Source of the DNA: Pseudomonadota bacterium
GTDB taxonomy: Bacteria; Pseudomonadota; Alphaproteobacteria; Micavibrionales; UBA2020
DNA: 64,000 nt
Reading direction: 5' to 3'
Assembly (NCBI GenBank): GCA_021845905.1
Contig: JAJZVA010000010.1
Location: forward strand, 31,420-95,419
Numbering within the stretch: position 1 is the stretch's first letter; every line of letters starts with the position of its first letter. The notes beneath the pieces are model-generated. The model was not told where the DNA came from. It worked only from the letters and a program-made list of their open reading frames with translations, and did not search any database. Position numbers and translations under genes: made by a program. Below, one piece after another: positions 9,539 to 17,941 of this stretch.

Positions 9539-10173
9539 TTCTTCACCTTATATAAAACAGGGCGGCTGGGCGCGGCGTCCGCCTCGAACGCCGCCACTTG
9601 CAGGTTCAGCACATATGCGCCGTCCTTTACGCTGTTCGGCACATAAATAAATTCGGTGATCGTCACGCCGCCCCGCCAGAAAATGCGGTGGTTGGTCATC
9701 TTGGCATCATCCACGCGGTCGACCGACGGCAGATCGACCAGCAGATGTTTCACCCCCAGACTGACGATCCGCATCATCGCTTCGGGCGTAAAGGTCGGCC
9801 AGTCTTTATAGTGGCGCGTTTTCTTCGCGGGCGGGTTCGGCAGCGTGCGGATGATCAGCGCTTCGGCAGGCTTCGCCTTGATGGATGAAATCAATCCCCG
9901 CTCCGGCTTCACCGTGACAAGCCGCGCCTCCGCGAGCCCGACGTTCGGCGCGAAAATTCTTTCTTTCGTGATATGGCCGACGCATTCGGTATGCGTGCCG
10001 TTGAGATGCGGGCTGAAGGTATAAATTTCGCAGTTGCAGCTTGCGCCCTTGCGCGTATCCAGAAAAGTCTTTCGGCTTGCGGGTTCACCGCCGAAAGCCG
10101 ACACCTGCTTTCTGCCGAACGAAACGGGGATGGAAATGTCGCAAACTTCCTGCAGCTTCAGCATCCCAGCCAC
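9535..10173 (-). CDS. Cyclase-family hydrolase, probable kynurenine formamidase
   Basis: The 212-residue protein has the metal-dependent cyclase/KynB pattern: an N-terminal DISIPVSF strand, then SPHLNGTHTECVGHI, which matches the HxxxTHxD/E metal site, and a C-terminal hydrophobic beta stretch. KynB-type enzymes hydrolyse N-formylkynurenine to kynurenine. The HLNGTHTEC variant differs from the usual HVGTHxDAP, so assignment to KynB rests partly on the operon. The start could be 10173 or the internal ATG at 10164; both overlap the end of the ACMS decarboxylase gene. It couples to kynU by an ATGA overlap. Confidence 0.7.
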   Translation of the reverse strand: MAGMLKLQEVCDISIPVSFGRKQVSAFGGEPASRKTFLDTRKGASCNCEIYTFSPHLNGTHTECVGHITKERIFAPNVGLAEARLVTVKPERGLISSIKAKPAEALIIRTLPNPPAKKTRHYKDWPTFTPEAMMRIVSLGVKHLLVDLPSVDRVDDAKMTNHRIFWRGGVTITEFIYVPNSVKDGAYVLNLQVAAFEADAAPSRPVLYKVKK

Positions 10174-11171
10174 TCCTTCGCCGTGCCGCTGAACAAGCGC
10201 TCCCGCACGGGCACGGCAAGTTTTTCGATGTATTTTCCCGGATGGCCGATCTCGCCCAGCGGATAAGGGTAATCCGTGCCGAGCGCGACGCGCTCCGCGC
10301 CCAGTTGCGCGATCAGCATATGCAGCACGTTTTCATCGTGCACCAGAGAATCCACATAGACGCCGCATGTTCTGACCGTATCATAAGGCGAAAGCTTGGA
10401 CGCCGCCGCGAACAAATCAGGACGGCACGCCTGCCCGTGGTTCAACCGCCCGAGCATAGCCGGAAACGCGCCGCCGCCATGCGCATAAAGCACGCGCAAT
10501 TTCGGCAGACGCTCATGCACGCCGCCGGAACGCATGGAATCGAACGCCAGCGCCGTCTCCAGCCCCATGCCGAGCAGCCACGCGCGCCAGTTGCGGTTCA
10601 TGACCTTTTGTTTCATCAGCCCGCCCCACGGATGCACGAACACGGCCATGTTCATCTCCGCCGCCGCTTCGAACACGGGAAACAGCGCCGGATCGTCCAG
10701 ATCCATGCCGTTGACGCTGGAATTGATCTCGATGCCATGCATGCCGAGTTTTCTGATGCGCGCCATCTCGGCAACGGCGCGGTCAGGGAAGCGCAGCGGC
10801 AGCGCGCCGATGGCCCGAAAGCGTTTGGGGAACTGCGCGGCCGTCGCGGCGTTGTCATCGTTGAGGATTTTGCAAATCTCCGCCGCATCATCCGCGTTGT
10901 CGACGTAATCGGGGATCATCATCGGCGTCGGCGACAGAACCTGCACCGTTATGCCGTGCCTGTCACAGTCTTCAAGACGCGCCGCGCCGTCGTAAGCGTT
11001 GGGCGCGACCTCGCGCTGCACTTCGCCTTTGGAATTCACCATCTCGGCGCAGCGGGGTTTCGCGGCATGCGCGCGCACGCGGATAAAATCGTCGTAATGC
11101 GTGAAGCGCGAGAGCGCGTCATACGTCTCGGGCGACGTGACGGTATGGGTATGGACGTCCCACTTCTCCAT
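10158..11171 (-). CDS. 2-amino-3-carboxymuconate 6-semialdehyde decarboxylase
   Basis: ACMSD decarboxylates the ring-cleavage product of 3-hydroxyanthranilate to 2-aminomuconate 6-semialdehyde and so diverts it from quinolinate. The 337-residue protein has the expected zinc ligands H7 and H9 (DVHTHT), H180 (VFVHPWGG) and D300 (GTDYPYP), with a catalytic-position His at about 231 in YAHGGG. Length agrees with known bacterial enzymes. The ATG at 11171 shares one base with the stop of the dioxygenase gene (TAATG), so the longer open frame upstream is not used. Confidence 0.92.
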   Translation of the reverse strand: MEKWDVHTHTVTSPETYDALSRFTHYDDFIRVRAHAAKPRCAEMVNSKGEVQREVAPNAYDGAARLEDCDRHGITVQVLSPTPMMIPDYVDNADDAAEICKILNDDNAATAAQFPKRFRAIGALPLRFPDRAVAEMARIRKLGMHGIEINSSVNGMDLDDPALFPVFEAAAEMNMAVFVHPWGGLMKQKVMNRNWRAWLLGMGLETALAFDSMRSGGVHERLPKLRVLYAHGGGAFPAMLGRLNHGQACRPDLFAAASKLSPYDTVRTCGVYVDSLVHDENVLHMLIAQLGAERVALGTDYPYPLGEIGHPGKYIEKLAVPVRERLFSGTAKEWLGC

Positions 11172-11689
11172 TATTTTCCATTCTCCGGCAGGGGCATGAC
11201 ATGACTGCACGACTTGCACGTGCGCGCCTTTTCATCGTTCCAAAAGCGGTCGAACAACGGCGGCAGATCCTTCACGATGCTCTTGAGCGGCAGAAATTCC
11301 TCATGCAATTTGGCGTGGCACTTGTCGCAGTACCAGAGAAAACCGTCCAGCTCTTCCGGCCGGCGTTTGCGCTCGACGACGAGGCCGACCGTATCCGGCT
11401 TACGCTGCGGCGAATGGTGCACGTGCGCGGGCAGCAGGAACATCTCGCCTTCCTTGATCCCGATATCGCGCGGCTTGCCGTCTTCCATGACGCGCAGCAC
11501 CATGTCGCCCTCGATCTGGTAGAAAAATTCCTCGCCGGGATCGTCGTGATAATCCTTGCGCGTGTTCGGCCCGCCGATGGCCATGATGATGAAGTCGCCG
11601 TCGCTGAAAACCGTCTGGTTGCAAACGGGCGGCTTCAGTTTATCGCGGTTGTCTTCGACCCATTTCATGAAATTGAACGGCGGTTGCAT
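11171..11689 (-). CDS. 3-hydroxyanthranilate 3,4-dioxygenase
   Basis: This cupin enzyme opens the ring of 3-hydroxyanthranilate using Fe(II) and O2. The 172-residue protein has iron ligands H48, E54 and H92, whose spacing equals that of the studied bacterial enzyme. Two C-terminal CxxC pairs (C121/C124 and C158/C161) form the rubredoxin-like iron site of the bacterial type. It directly abuts the RidA gene, whose stop ends at the base next to this start, and shares TAATG with the decarboxylase gene. Known names are nbaC or haaO. Confidence 0.95.
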   Translation of the reverse strand: MQPPFNFMKWVEDNRDKLKPPVCNQTVFSDGDFIIMAIGGPNTRKDYHDDPGEEFFYQIEGDMVLRVMEDGKPRDIGIKEGEMFLLPAHVHHSPQRKPDTVGLVVERKRRPEELDGFLWYCDKCHAKLHEEFLPLKSIVKDLPPLFDRFWNDEKARTCKSCSHVMPLPENGK

Positions 11690-12088
11690 TTAATCCTCCT
11701 TTAACGCGGCGATGCATTTAAGTTCGATGGAAATCGGCGTCGGCAGGCAGTTGATCTCGACGGTGGTGCGGCACGGCTGATGATCGGCGAAATATTCCGC
11801 CCACAGTTTGTTATAGACCGGAAAATCGTGTTTCATGTCGGTCAGAAACACCGTGACATCGACCAGATCCTCCCAACTTGCGCCCGACGCCTCGAGAACG
11901 TTCTTCACGTTTTCGAAAACGCTGCGGCACTGCGCCTCGATACCCTGCGGAATCTCTTTGCTGCCTTTGACGCGCGGGCCGACGCCAGAGAGAAACAGCA
12001 GGTTGCCCACGCGCTTTGCGTGCGGATAAAGCCCGACGGGGTCAGGCGCCCTCTCTGCATTTATATTTTCCGAATTGATACCGCTCAT
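11690..12088 (-). CDS. RidA-family protein, probable 2-aminomuconate deaminase
   Basis: The 132-residue protein has the RidA/YjgF pattern LFLSGVGPR, DVTVFLTDM, then CRTTVEINCLPTPISIELKC with the conserved Arg. In 2-nitrobenzoate and 2-aminophenol pathways, a RidA-type protein (AmnD/NbaF class) hydrolyses 2-aminomuconate to 4-oxalocrotonate. Its place between the dehydrogenase and dioxygenase genes makes this the likely role; a general imine deaminase role is the alternative. The ATG at 12088 makes an ATGA overlap with the dehydrogenase stop, so the 64-codon upstream extension inside that gene is rejected. Confidence 0.8.
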   Translation of the reverse strand: MSGINSENINAERAPDPVGLYPHAKRVGNLLFLSGVGPRVKGSKEIPQGIEAQCRSVFENVKNVLEASGASWEDLVDVTVFLTDMKHDFPVYNKLWAEYFADHQPCRTTVEINCLPTPISIELKCIAALKED

Positions 12089-13524
12089 ATGCACCTCGAT
12101 ACGGTTTTTTCCTCGGTGAAAAATTCCAGCGCGCGGCGGCCGCCCTCGCGCCCGACGCCCGATTTTTTGACGCCGCCGAAGGGCGTGTGCAAATCGCGCA
12201 TGTTCCAGCAGTTCTGCCAGACGATGCCGCTTTCGATGTGCGCGGCGACGCGGTCGGCCTTTACCCGGTCTTGCGTCCACACCGACGCGGCAAGGCCGTA
12301 TTCGACATTGTTGGCGAGCGCGACGGCTTCCTCTTCGGTTTTGAACGGCATGATGGTGACCACGGGGCCGAAAATCTCTTCCTGATTGGTGCGGCAGGTC
12401 ATCGGCAGGCCTTCGATGATCGTCGGCGCGATAAACCAGCCGTCCTTGCAGCGCCCGTCGACAATATATCGCCGACCACCGGTGAGGATTTTTCCACCCT
12501 CTTTTTGCGCGAGGTCGATATACCCCAACACTTTTTCCATGTGCGTCTTGGAGACCATCGGGCCGTGCTGCGTTTCTGCAAGCAGCGGGTCGCCGATTTT
12601 GATTTCTTTCGCGCGGGCGACAAAAGCTTTTTTGAAATCTTCGTAAATCGCTTCCTGCACCAGCAGGCGCGAACCGCAGAGGCAGATTTGCCCCTGATTG
12701 GAAAAACCCGCCGTGATCGCGCCTTCGACCGCCTTGTTCAAATCCGCATCGTCAAAAACAATCGTCGGATTTTTGCCGCCGAGTTCGAGCGAGACTTTTT
12801 TAAGCTGCTGCGCGGCGCTTGCGTAAATCGTTTTGCCCGTCGCCGTGCCGCCGGTGAACGAGATGGCAGGGATATCAGGATGCGCGGTCATCTCCGCGCC
12901 GATGTTCGCGCCCTTGCCGTGCAAAACGTTGAGCACGCCCGCCGGGATCCCCGCCTCGTTGGCAAGCCCCGCGAGCATACAAGCCGTCATCGGCGTCACT
13001 TCGCTCGGCTTGGCGATGACGCAGTTCCCCGCCGCCAGCGCGGGCGCGAATTTCCAAGTGAAAAGCAGCATCGGCAAATTCCACGGCGAGATCGTCGCCA
13101 CCACGCCAAGCGGCTGCGGCAAAGTGTAGCTTTCGATCTTGTCCGTCTTGAATTTTTCACCGGTAAATGTCACGGCCTCGTCGGCGAAAAAGCGCAGGTT
13201 GGCGCTGCCGCGCGCGATGTTGACCGCCGCGCACCCCGCGACGGGGCGGCCATTGTCGATACATTCCGCGCGGGCGAATGCGTCTTTATTTCTATCAATC
13301 AGATCGGCGAGTTTGTGCAGGGCTTTCGCGCGTTCTGCGGCAGGCATATCGCGCCACGCGGGGAAAGCTTTTTTCGCCGCCGTCACGGCCAGTTCCAGAT
13401 CCTCCGCGCCGGAATCCGGCACCAGCGCATAAGGCGCGCCGACGGACGGATCATCGGTTTCGAAATACCGCCCCGAAACGGGTTCGCGCATCTCGCCGCC
13501 GATGAAATTGAGAATCTTCTGCAT
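12085..13524 (-). CDS. 2-aminomuconate semialdehyde dehydrogenase
   Basis: An NAD-dependent aldehyde dehydrogenase of 479 residues. Landmarks are SPWNLPMLLFTWK near 146, FTGGTATG near 223, the general base Glu at about 247 in LELGG, and the catalytic Cys at about 281 in NQGQICLCGSR. The QICLCGSR form is typical of the 2-hydroxy/2-aminomuconic semialdehyde branch (AmnC/NbaE). In this block it would oxidise the ACMSD product to 2-aminomuconate. It shares TAATG with the SDR gene upstream and ATGA with the RidA gene. Confidence 0.9.
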   Translation of the reverse strand: MQKILNFIGGEMREPVSGRYFETDDPSVGAPYALVPDSGAEDLELAVTAAKKAFPAWRDMPAAERAKALHKLADLIDRNKDAFARAECIDNGRPVAGCAAVNIARGSANLRFFADEAVTFTGEKFKTDKIESYTLPQPLGVVATISPWNLPMLLFTWKFAPALAAGNCVIAKPSEVTPMTACMLAGLANEAGIPAGVLNVLHGKGANIGAEMTAHPDIPAISFTGGTATGKTIYASAAQQLKKVSLELGGKNPTIVFDDADLNKAVEGAITAGFSNQGQICLCGSRLLVQEAIYEDFKKAFVARAKEIKIGDPLLAETQHGPMVSKTHMEKVLGYIDLAQKEGGKILTGGRRYIVDGRCKDGWFIAPTIIEGLPMTCRTNQEEIFGPVVTIMPFKTEEEAVALANNVEYGLAASVWTQDRVKADRVAAHIESGIVWQNCWNMRDLHTPFGGVKKSGVGREGGRRALEFFTEEKTVSRCI

Positions 13525-14303
13525 TACAAGCTCAAGGTCCGCCCGCCGTCGACGGGCAGATTGATACCGTTGATATAAGCCGCGGCGGGACTGGCGAGAA
13601 AGGCGACTGCCTGCGCGATTTCTTCCGGCCTGCCGTAGCGCCCGACGGGCACTTGCGCCTTTTCTTCGGCGATGATCTCGTCTTCGCTCTTGCCGGTTTT
13701 GGCGGCTTTCCCTGAGACAATCTCTTTCATCCGGTCGGTGTCGATCGGCCCCGGCAGAATGTTGTTGACCGTGACGCCGAAGCCGCCCAGTTCGCCCGCC
13801 AGCGTCTTCGCCCAGTTGGCGACCGCGCCGCGGATGGTGTTGGAGACGCCCAGCCCCTTGATCGGCTGTTTCACCGAAGTGGAGATGATGTTGATGATGC
13901 GGCCATATTTTTCCGCCTTCATGCCGTCGAGCAACGCCTGCGCCAGCGTATGGCTTGCCAATAAATGCTGGCGGAACGTTTTCTCGAAATCTTCAATGTG
14001 CGCCAGATGCGCCGGACCCGCGGGCGGCCCGCCTGTATTGTTGATCAGGATATGAAACGGCCCATGCTCTTTGACATGCGCGGTGATTTTTTCCTTCAAG
14101 CCCGCCGTATCCGACACATCCAGCGCCAGCGCGCGATGCCCCTTGCCTTTCAAACCGGCCTTCACCTGTTCGAGAACATCAGCCCGCCGCGCGACGACCG
14201 TCACCTCCGCGCCCAGCGATGCCAGCTCTTCGGCGATCGCCCGCCCCATGCCCTTGCTCGCGCCGCAGACAAGCGCGCGTTTGCCTGTTAAATCAATATT
14301 CAT
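13524..14303 (-). CDS. Short-chain dehydrogenase-like protein lacking the catalytic Tyr/Lys
   Basis: This 259-residue Rossmann protein has the cofactor motif GASKGMG near residue 14 and NNTGG near 90. Where an active SDR has YxxxK, the aligned stretch reads SNTIRGAVANWAKTLA, so Tyr is Ser and Lys is Arg. A known SDR subgroup resembling 3-oxoacyl-ACP reductase also lacks the tetrad. It is the first gene of the kynurenine block, with an AAAGG ribosome-binding site before the ATG at 14303. No step of the canonical pathway needs an SDR, so its role is open. Confidence 0.85.
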   Translation of the reverse strand: MNIDLTGKRALVCGASKGMGRAIAEELASLGAEVTVVARRADVLEQVKAGLKGKGHRALALDVSDTAGLKEKITAHVKEHGPFHILINNTGGPPAGPAHLAHIEDFEKTFRQHLLASHTLAQALLDGMKAEKYGRIINIISTSVKQPIKGLGVSNTIRGAVANWAKTLAGELGGFGVTVNNILPGPIDTDRMKEIVSGKAAKTGKSEDEIIAEEKAQVPVGRYGRPEEIAQAVAFLASPAAAYINGINLPVDGGRTLSL

Positions 14304-14382
14304 AATATAACCTTTTGCGATGTAACCGACTCTATCAGATCGCGCAAAGGCGTCCAAAAGAAATGTCGTCCTTCAAGCAAGT

Positions 14383-14730
14383 TCAGAGAGCGGCTTTTGC
14401 CGCTTTCGAGGATGAAAGGTGATTGGCAATGCCGTTCGCGCCCGAGGCAGCAAGGTGCGCGACACCGCCGCCGACGAGAGAAACCGCCTTGCCGAACGCC
14501 AGCACAAGACCGCCGGCTGCAAGAGCCGCGAGAGCCGCAGGCGCGGCGCCGCCAAACGCCATCGGCAGGCTCACGAACATCAAAGCCCCGCCCACGACCA
14601 GCGGCTTCAGATACAGCACGCGCTCCGCCAGGCGTCCGGCGCGGTTGAATTGAAAGCTGACGCCGCTTCCGCCCAGCGTGAACTGGCTTGAAGGTTTTGC
14701 CGCCGCCCAGTTGAAGAATTTCCTGATCAT
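14383..14730 (-). CDS. Small Ala/Gly-rich membrane protein, unknown
   Basis: A 115-residue protein with an amphipathic N-terminus and two hydrophobic Ala/Gly-rich segments (about residues 43-60 and 62-90), followed by a polar tail. A strong AGGAGG ribosome-binding site precedes the ATG at 14730, which supports expression. No family is recognised. It sits alone upstream of the kynurenine block on the same strand, with about 80 bases before the SDR start. Confidence 0.6.
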   Translation of the reverse strand: MIRKFFNWAAAKPSSQFTLGGSGVSFQFNRAGRLAERVLYLKPLVVGGALMFVSLPMAFGGAAPAALAALAAGGLVLAFGKAVSLVGGGVAHLAASGANGIANHLSSSKAAKAAL

Positions 14731-14908
14731 GATAAAGCCTCCTTGAACAGGCGATGATTCCGTTAACTTGTGATGGCTCTCAGCATAACAAATCCACCCG
14801 GATTTGACAAAAATTATTCAGCGCCGCTAAATATGACATAATTTCAACATTGTTTTTGCCAATCGCGCGCAAGCCTGTATATATATCTGAATTGACCGGA
14901 GGTTCCTC

Positions 14909-15412
14909 ATGAGTGATTCATCGTCGTCGCCCAAACGTTTCCTTGTCTCGTGGGATCAGTTCCACCGCGACTGCAAGGCGCTGGCGTGGCGGCTTGTCGA
15001 TAAAAACCCCCACTGGAAAGGCATTATCGCCATCACGCGCGGCGGCATGATTCCCGCGGGCATCGTCGCGCGCGAGCTGGAGATCAAGCTGGTCGAAACC
15101 GTCGGCGTTTCGAGCTACGACGACAAAACCCAGCGTCAGGCGAACATCATCAAGAGCTTCAATGCGAACATCGTCGGCGACGGAGATGGCTGGCTGGTCA
15201 TCGACGATCTCGTCGACAGCGGCAATACCGCCAAAATCCTCCGCAATATGCTGCCCAAAGCGCACATCGCCACCGTCTACGCCAAACCCACCGGCGAACC
15301 TCTTGCCGATACTTATGTCACATGGGTCAGTCAGGACACGTGGATCTATTTTCCATGGGACATCGACATCCAGCCCATGGATCCGATTGCCTCCGTCCGC
15401 AAACAGGGCTAA
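14909..15412 (+). CDS. gpt: Xanthine (guanine) phosphoribosyltransferase
   Basis: Gpt salvages xanthine, guanine and hypoxanthine to nucleotides using PRPP. The 167-residue protein resembles E. coli Gpt along its length: AITRGGMIPAGIVARELE near 41, the PRPP loop WLVIDDLVDSGNTAK at about 95-109, and the C-terminal TWIYFPWDID. The ATG follows an ACCGGAGG ribosome-binding site. It is probably a cytoplasmic or membrane-associated enzyme, and it is followed 42 bases later by a cytochrome gene. Confidence 0.93.
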   Translation: MSDSSSSPKRFLVSWDQFHRDCKALAWRLVDKNPHWKGIIAITRGGMIPAGIVARELEIKLVETVGVSSYDDKTQRQANIIKSFNANIVGDGDGWLVIDDLVDSGNTAKILRNMLPKAHIATVYAKPTGEPLADTYVTWVSQDTWIYFPWDIDIQPMDPIASVRKQG

Positions 15413-15454
15413 TCTACCCTATTGATAAAAAATAATTAAAAAAGGCTCGCCACA

Positions 15455-15952
15455 ATGGAAACAAACAAGATCCTCGCCGCTATCCTCGTCGCCGGTATTG
15501 TCGCCATGATGTCCGGTTTCATCGCCAAGGAACTGACGCCAACCCAGCACCTGAAGAAAGACGCCTTCGCCATCGCCGTGCCCAAGCAGGCGACGACGGC
15601 CGCCGCCGCGCCGAAACTCCTGCCCTTCAAGGATTACATGGCCAAGGCCAGCCTGACCAAAGGCCAGCAGACCGCGCAAGTCTGCGGCGCCTGCCACGTC
15701 TTCACCAAGGGCGGCGGCAACGGCATCGGCCCGAACCTCTTCGGCGTCGTCGGCAACAAGCTTGCCGACGTTCCGGGCTTCGCGTTCTCCGACGCCATGA
15801 AAGCCAAGGGCGGCGTCTGGACGCCCGAACGGCTCAACGACTGGCTGACCGACCCGCAGAAATTCATCCCCGGCACCAAGATGACCTTTGCCGGCCTGCC
15901 CGATCCGCAGGACCGCGCCGACGTCATCAAATATCTTGAATCGCTGAAATGA
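15455..15952 (+). CDS. Membrane-anchored class I cytochrome c
   Basis: The 165-residue protein begins with an uncleaved-looking transmembrane helix (about residues 6-24) and a linker. A class I cytochrome c domain follows, with heme motif CGACH (C77, C80, H81) and axial Met at about 143 in TKMTF. This layout is that of CycM-type cytochromes that carry electrons between the bc1 complex and oxidases in alphaproteobacteria. The next gene overlaps its stop by ATGA. Confidence 0.9.
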   Translation: METNKILAAILVAGIVAMMSGFIAKELTPTQHLKKDAFAIAVPKQATTAAAAPKLLPFKDYMAKASLTKGQQTAQVCGACHVFTKGGGNGIGPNLFGVVGNKLADVPGFAFSDAMKAKGGVWTPERLNDWLTDPQKFIPGTKMTFAGLPDPQDRADVIKYLESLK

Positions 15953-16662
15953 ACGCGAAAAACTTCGCCGCCGCCGCCTTTCTCCCGTGCTTTTTCTGCA
16001 CGGGCCCGGCCGGCGCGGCGGAGAACGGCAACACGCTTCTCGACCTGGCGGTTCACGCCTCCGTGCGCGTCGTGCCGGACATGGCGACGATCGGCGCCGG
16101 CGTATCCGACTCCGCCGCTTCGCCGGACAAGGCCATGCGCGACAACGCCGCGAAAATGGCCAAAATCATGCAGGTTTTGAAATCCAAAGGCATTGCGGAC
16201 AGGGACATTCAGACGTCAGACATCAACGTGCGCCCGCAATACGACTACAGGAACAACGCCGCGCCGCCGCGCATCGTTTCCTACGCGGTGAGCGACGATG
16301 TCGATGTCGTCCTGCATGACATGAAGGATATCGGTCCCGTTCTCGACGCGCTCACGGCGGCTGGCGCAAACCGGATCAGCGGGCCGTATTTCTCCGTCGC
16401 GCATCCCGGTACGTTTCTTGACGCCGCGCGCAGGAAGGCCGTCGACAAGGCTCAGAAACGCGCCGCTCTCTATGCTTCCGCCACCGGTCTCAAAGTCAAA
16501 CGCATTGCAACGATCACCGAGCAGGACGGCGGCGGCTTCGTTGCGCCGCGCCCCGTGATGATGAACGCGATGTTCGCCAAAGCGGACGTCGTAACGCCCG
16601 TGTCGCCGGGCCAGACGACTCTGTCCGTGACGCTCGACGTGAAATACGTGCTTGCTCCATAA
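15949..16662 (+). CDS. SIMPL-domain (DUF541) periplasmic protein
   Basis: A 237-residue protein with a signal peptide (AAAAFLPCFFCTGPAGAAE). The SIMPL pattern follows: VPDMATIGAGVSD, KSKGIADRDIQTSDINVRPQ, and a C-terminal conserved strand ending LSVTLDVKYVL. The domain is found in periplasmic and outer-membrane proteins in many bacteria; its biochemical role is not settled. It is translationally coupled to the cytochrome c gene by an ATGA overlap, which suggests joint expression. It ends 46 bases before the converging aminotransferase gene. Confidence 0.85.
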   Translation: MNAKNFAAAAFLPCFFCTGPAGAAENGNTLLDLAVHASVRVVPDMATIGAGVSDSAASPDKAMRDNAAKMAKIMQVLKSKGIADRDIQTSDINVRPQYDYRNNAAPPRIVSYAVSDDVDVVLHDMKDIGPVLDALTAAGANRISGPYFSVAHPGTFLDAARRKAVDKAQKRAALYASATGLKVKRIATITEQDGGGFVAPRPVMMNAMFAKADVVTPVSPGQTTLSVTLDVKYVLAP

Positions 16663-16681
16663 AATTCCGCCCGTTCAGACC

Positions 16682-16721
16682 TGCGTCAGGCGACGCTGTA
16701 TTTTTGCGTCAGGCGACGCTG
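16682..16721. repeat. 23-base-offset duplication at the aminotransferase 3' end
   Basis: The 17-base sequence TGCGTCAGGCGACGCTG occurs at 16682-16698 and again at 16705-16721. Each copy holds the inverted repeat GCGTC-AGGC-GACGC. The second copy includes the stop codon and last codons of the aminotransferase gene, so the gene end was probably duplicated just downstream. It lies between two converging genes and may help termination, although no T-run follows. Confidence 0.7.
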
Positions 16722-17941
16722 GACTTCGCCGCGCCGGAGGCCATCAGCTCGGCACAGGCGTCGGCGATGCGCGCGCAGGCCTTGGCGAGCGTTTCCTTCG
16801 ACAACGCATACGAGATGCGGAAACACGGCGATGCGCCGAACTCCGCGCCCGGCACCACGGCGACGAGATGCTTTTCCAGCAAAAAGTCGCAGAAATCCGC
16901 GTCGGACTTGATCACCTTGCCTTCGGCTGTCTTCTTGCCGATGACGCCCTCGATGGTCGCGAAAACATAGAACGCGCCCTGCGGCACGTCGCAAGACAGA
17001 CCTTCGATCTTCGACAGCGCGGAGACGACGGCGTCGCGGCGCTCCTGAAAGCTCTTGCGCCACTCTTTCAGGAACGACTGATCGCCGGTCAGCGCGGCGG
17101 CGGCGGCGGCCTGACTGATCGAGCTTGCGCCCGAGGTCGTCTGCCCCTGCACTTTCGACATCGCCTTGATGACCTCGACGGGCCCGCCCGCGAAGCCGAT
17201 GCGCCAGCCGGTCATCGCATAGGCTTTCGAGACGCCGTTGACGGTGAGCGTGCGGTCGAAGAGTTTCGGCTCGACTTCCGCGATGGTGGAGAATTTGAGC
17301 CCGTCGTAGATCAGGTGTTCGTAAATGTCGTCGGTCAGCACATAGACCTGCGGGTGCTTCAGCAACACGTCCGCCAGACCCCGCAGCTCCTCGCGGGAAT
17401 AGACCGCGCCGGTCGGGTTGCCCGGCGAATTGAGGATGAACCATTTGGTCTTCGGCGTGATGGCTTTTTCAAGCTGCTGGGGGGTGATTTTGAAGCCCGT
17501 CTCCGCCGTGGCGTTGACGATCACCGGCGTGCCGCCCGCGAGGTTCACCATCTCGGGGTACGAGAGCCAGTACGGCGCGGGGATGACGACTTCGTCGCCC
17601 GCGTCCACCGTCGCGAGGAAGGTGTTTGACAAAACCTGCTTGCCGCCGGTCGAGACGATCACCTGATCCATGCCGTAGGTCAGGTTGTTGTCGCGCTTGA
17701 ACTTGGCGATGACGGCCTTGCGCGCGTCGAGCGTGCCGGGCACCGGCGGATATTTCGTCTGACCCTTGTCCATGGCTTCCTTGGCGGCTTTCTTGATGTA
17801 GTCGGGCGTGTCGAAATCCGGCTCGCCGACCGAAAGGCCGATGACATCCTTGCCTTCGGCCTGCATTTCCTTCGCGCGGGCGGCGAGGACAAGCGTGGCG
17901 GACGGTTTGATTTTTTCGAGGCGTTTGGCTGCGATGCTCAT
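16709..17941 (-). CDS. Pyridoxal-phosphate aminotransferase, aspartate type
   Basis: A 410-residue class I aminotransferase of the I-gamma aspartate/prephenate group. Landmarks are LSVGEPDFDTP near 36, NSPGNPTGAVYS with Asn171, TDDIYEHLIYDG near 203, and SKAYAMTGWRIGF with the PLP Lys at about 239. Such enzymes make aspartate from oxaloacetate and glutamate, and some also use prephenate. The start at 17941 overlaps the kinase stop (ATGA), so the slightly longer frame is not used. Confidence 0.9.
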   Translation of the reverse strand: MSIAAKRLEKIKPSATLVLAARAKEMQAEGKDVIGLSVGEPDFDTPDYIKKAAKEAMDKGQTKYPPVPGTLDARKAVIAKFKRDNNLTYGMDQVIVSTGGKQVLSNTFLATVDAGDEVVIPAPYWLSYPEMVNLAGGTPVIVNATAETGFKITPQQLEKAITPKTKWFILNSPGNPTGAVYSREELRGLADVLLKHPQVYVLTDDIYEHLIYDGLKFSTIAEVEPKLFDRTLTVNGVSKAYAMTGWRIGFAGGPVEVIKAMSKVQGQTTSGASSISQAAAAAALTGDQSFLKEWRKSFQERRDAVVSALSKIEGLSCDVPQGAFYVFATIEGVIGKKTAEGKVIKSDADFCDFLLEKHLVAVVPGAEFGASPCFRISYALSKETLAKACARIADACAELMASGAAKSSVA

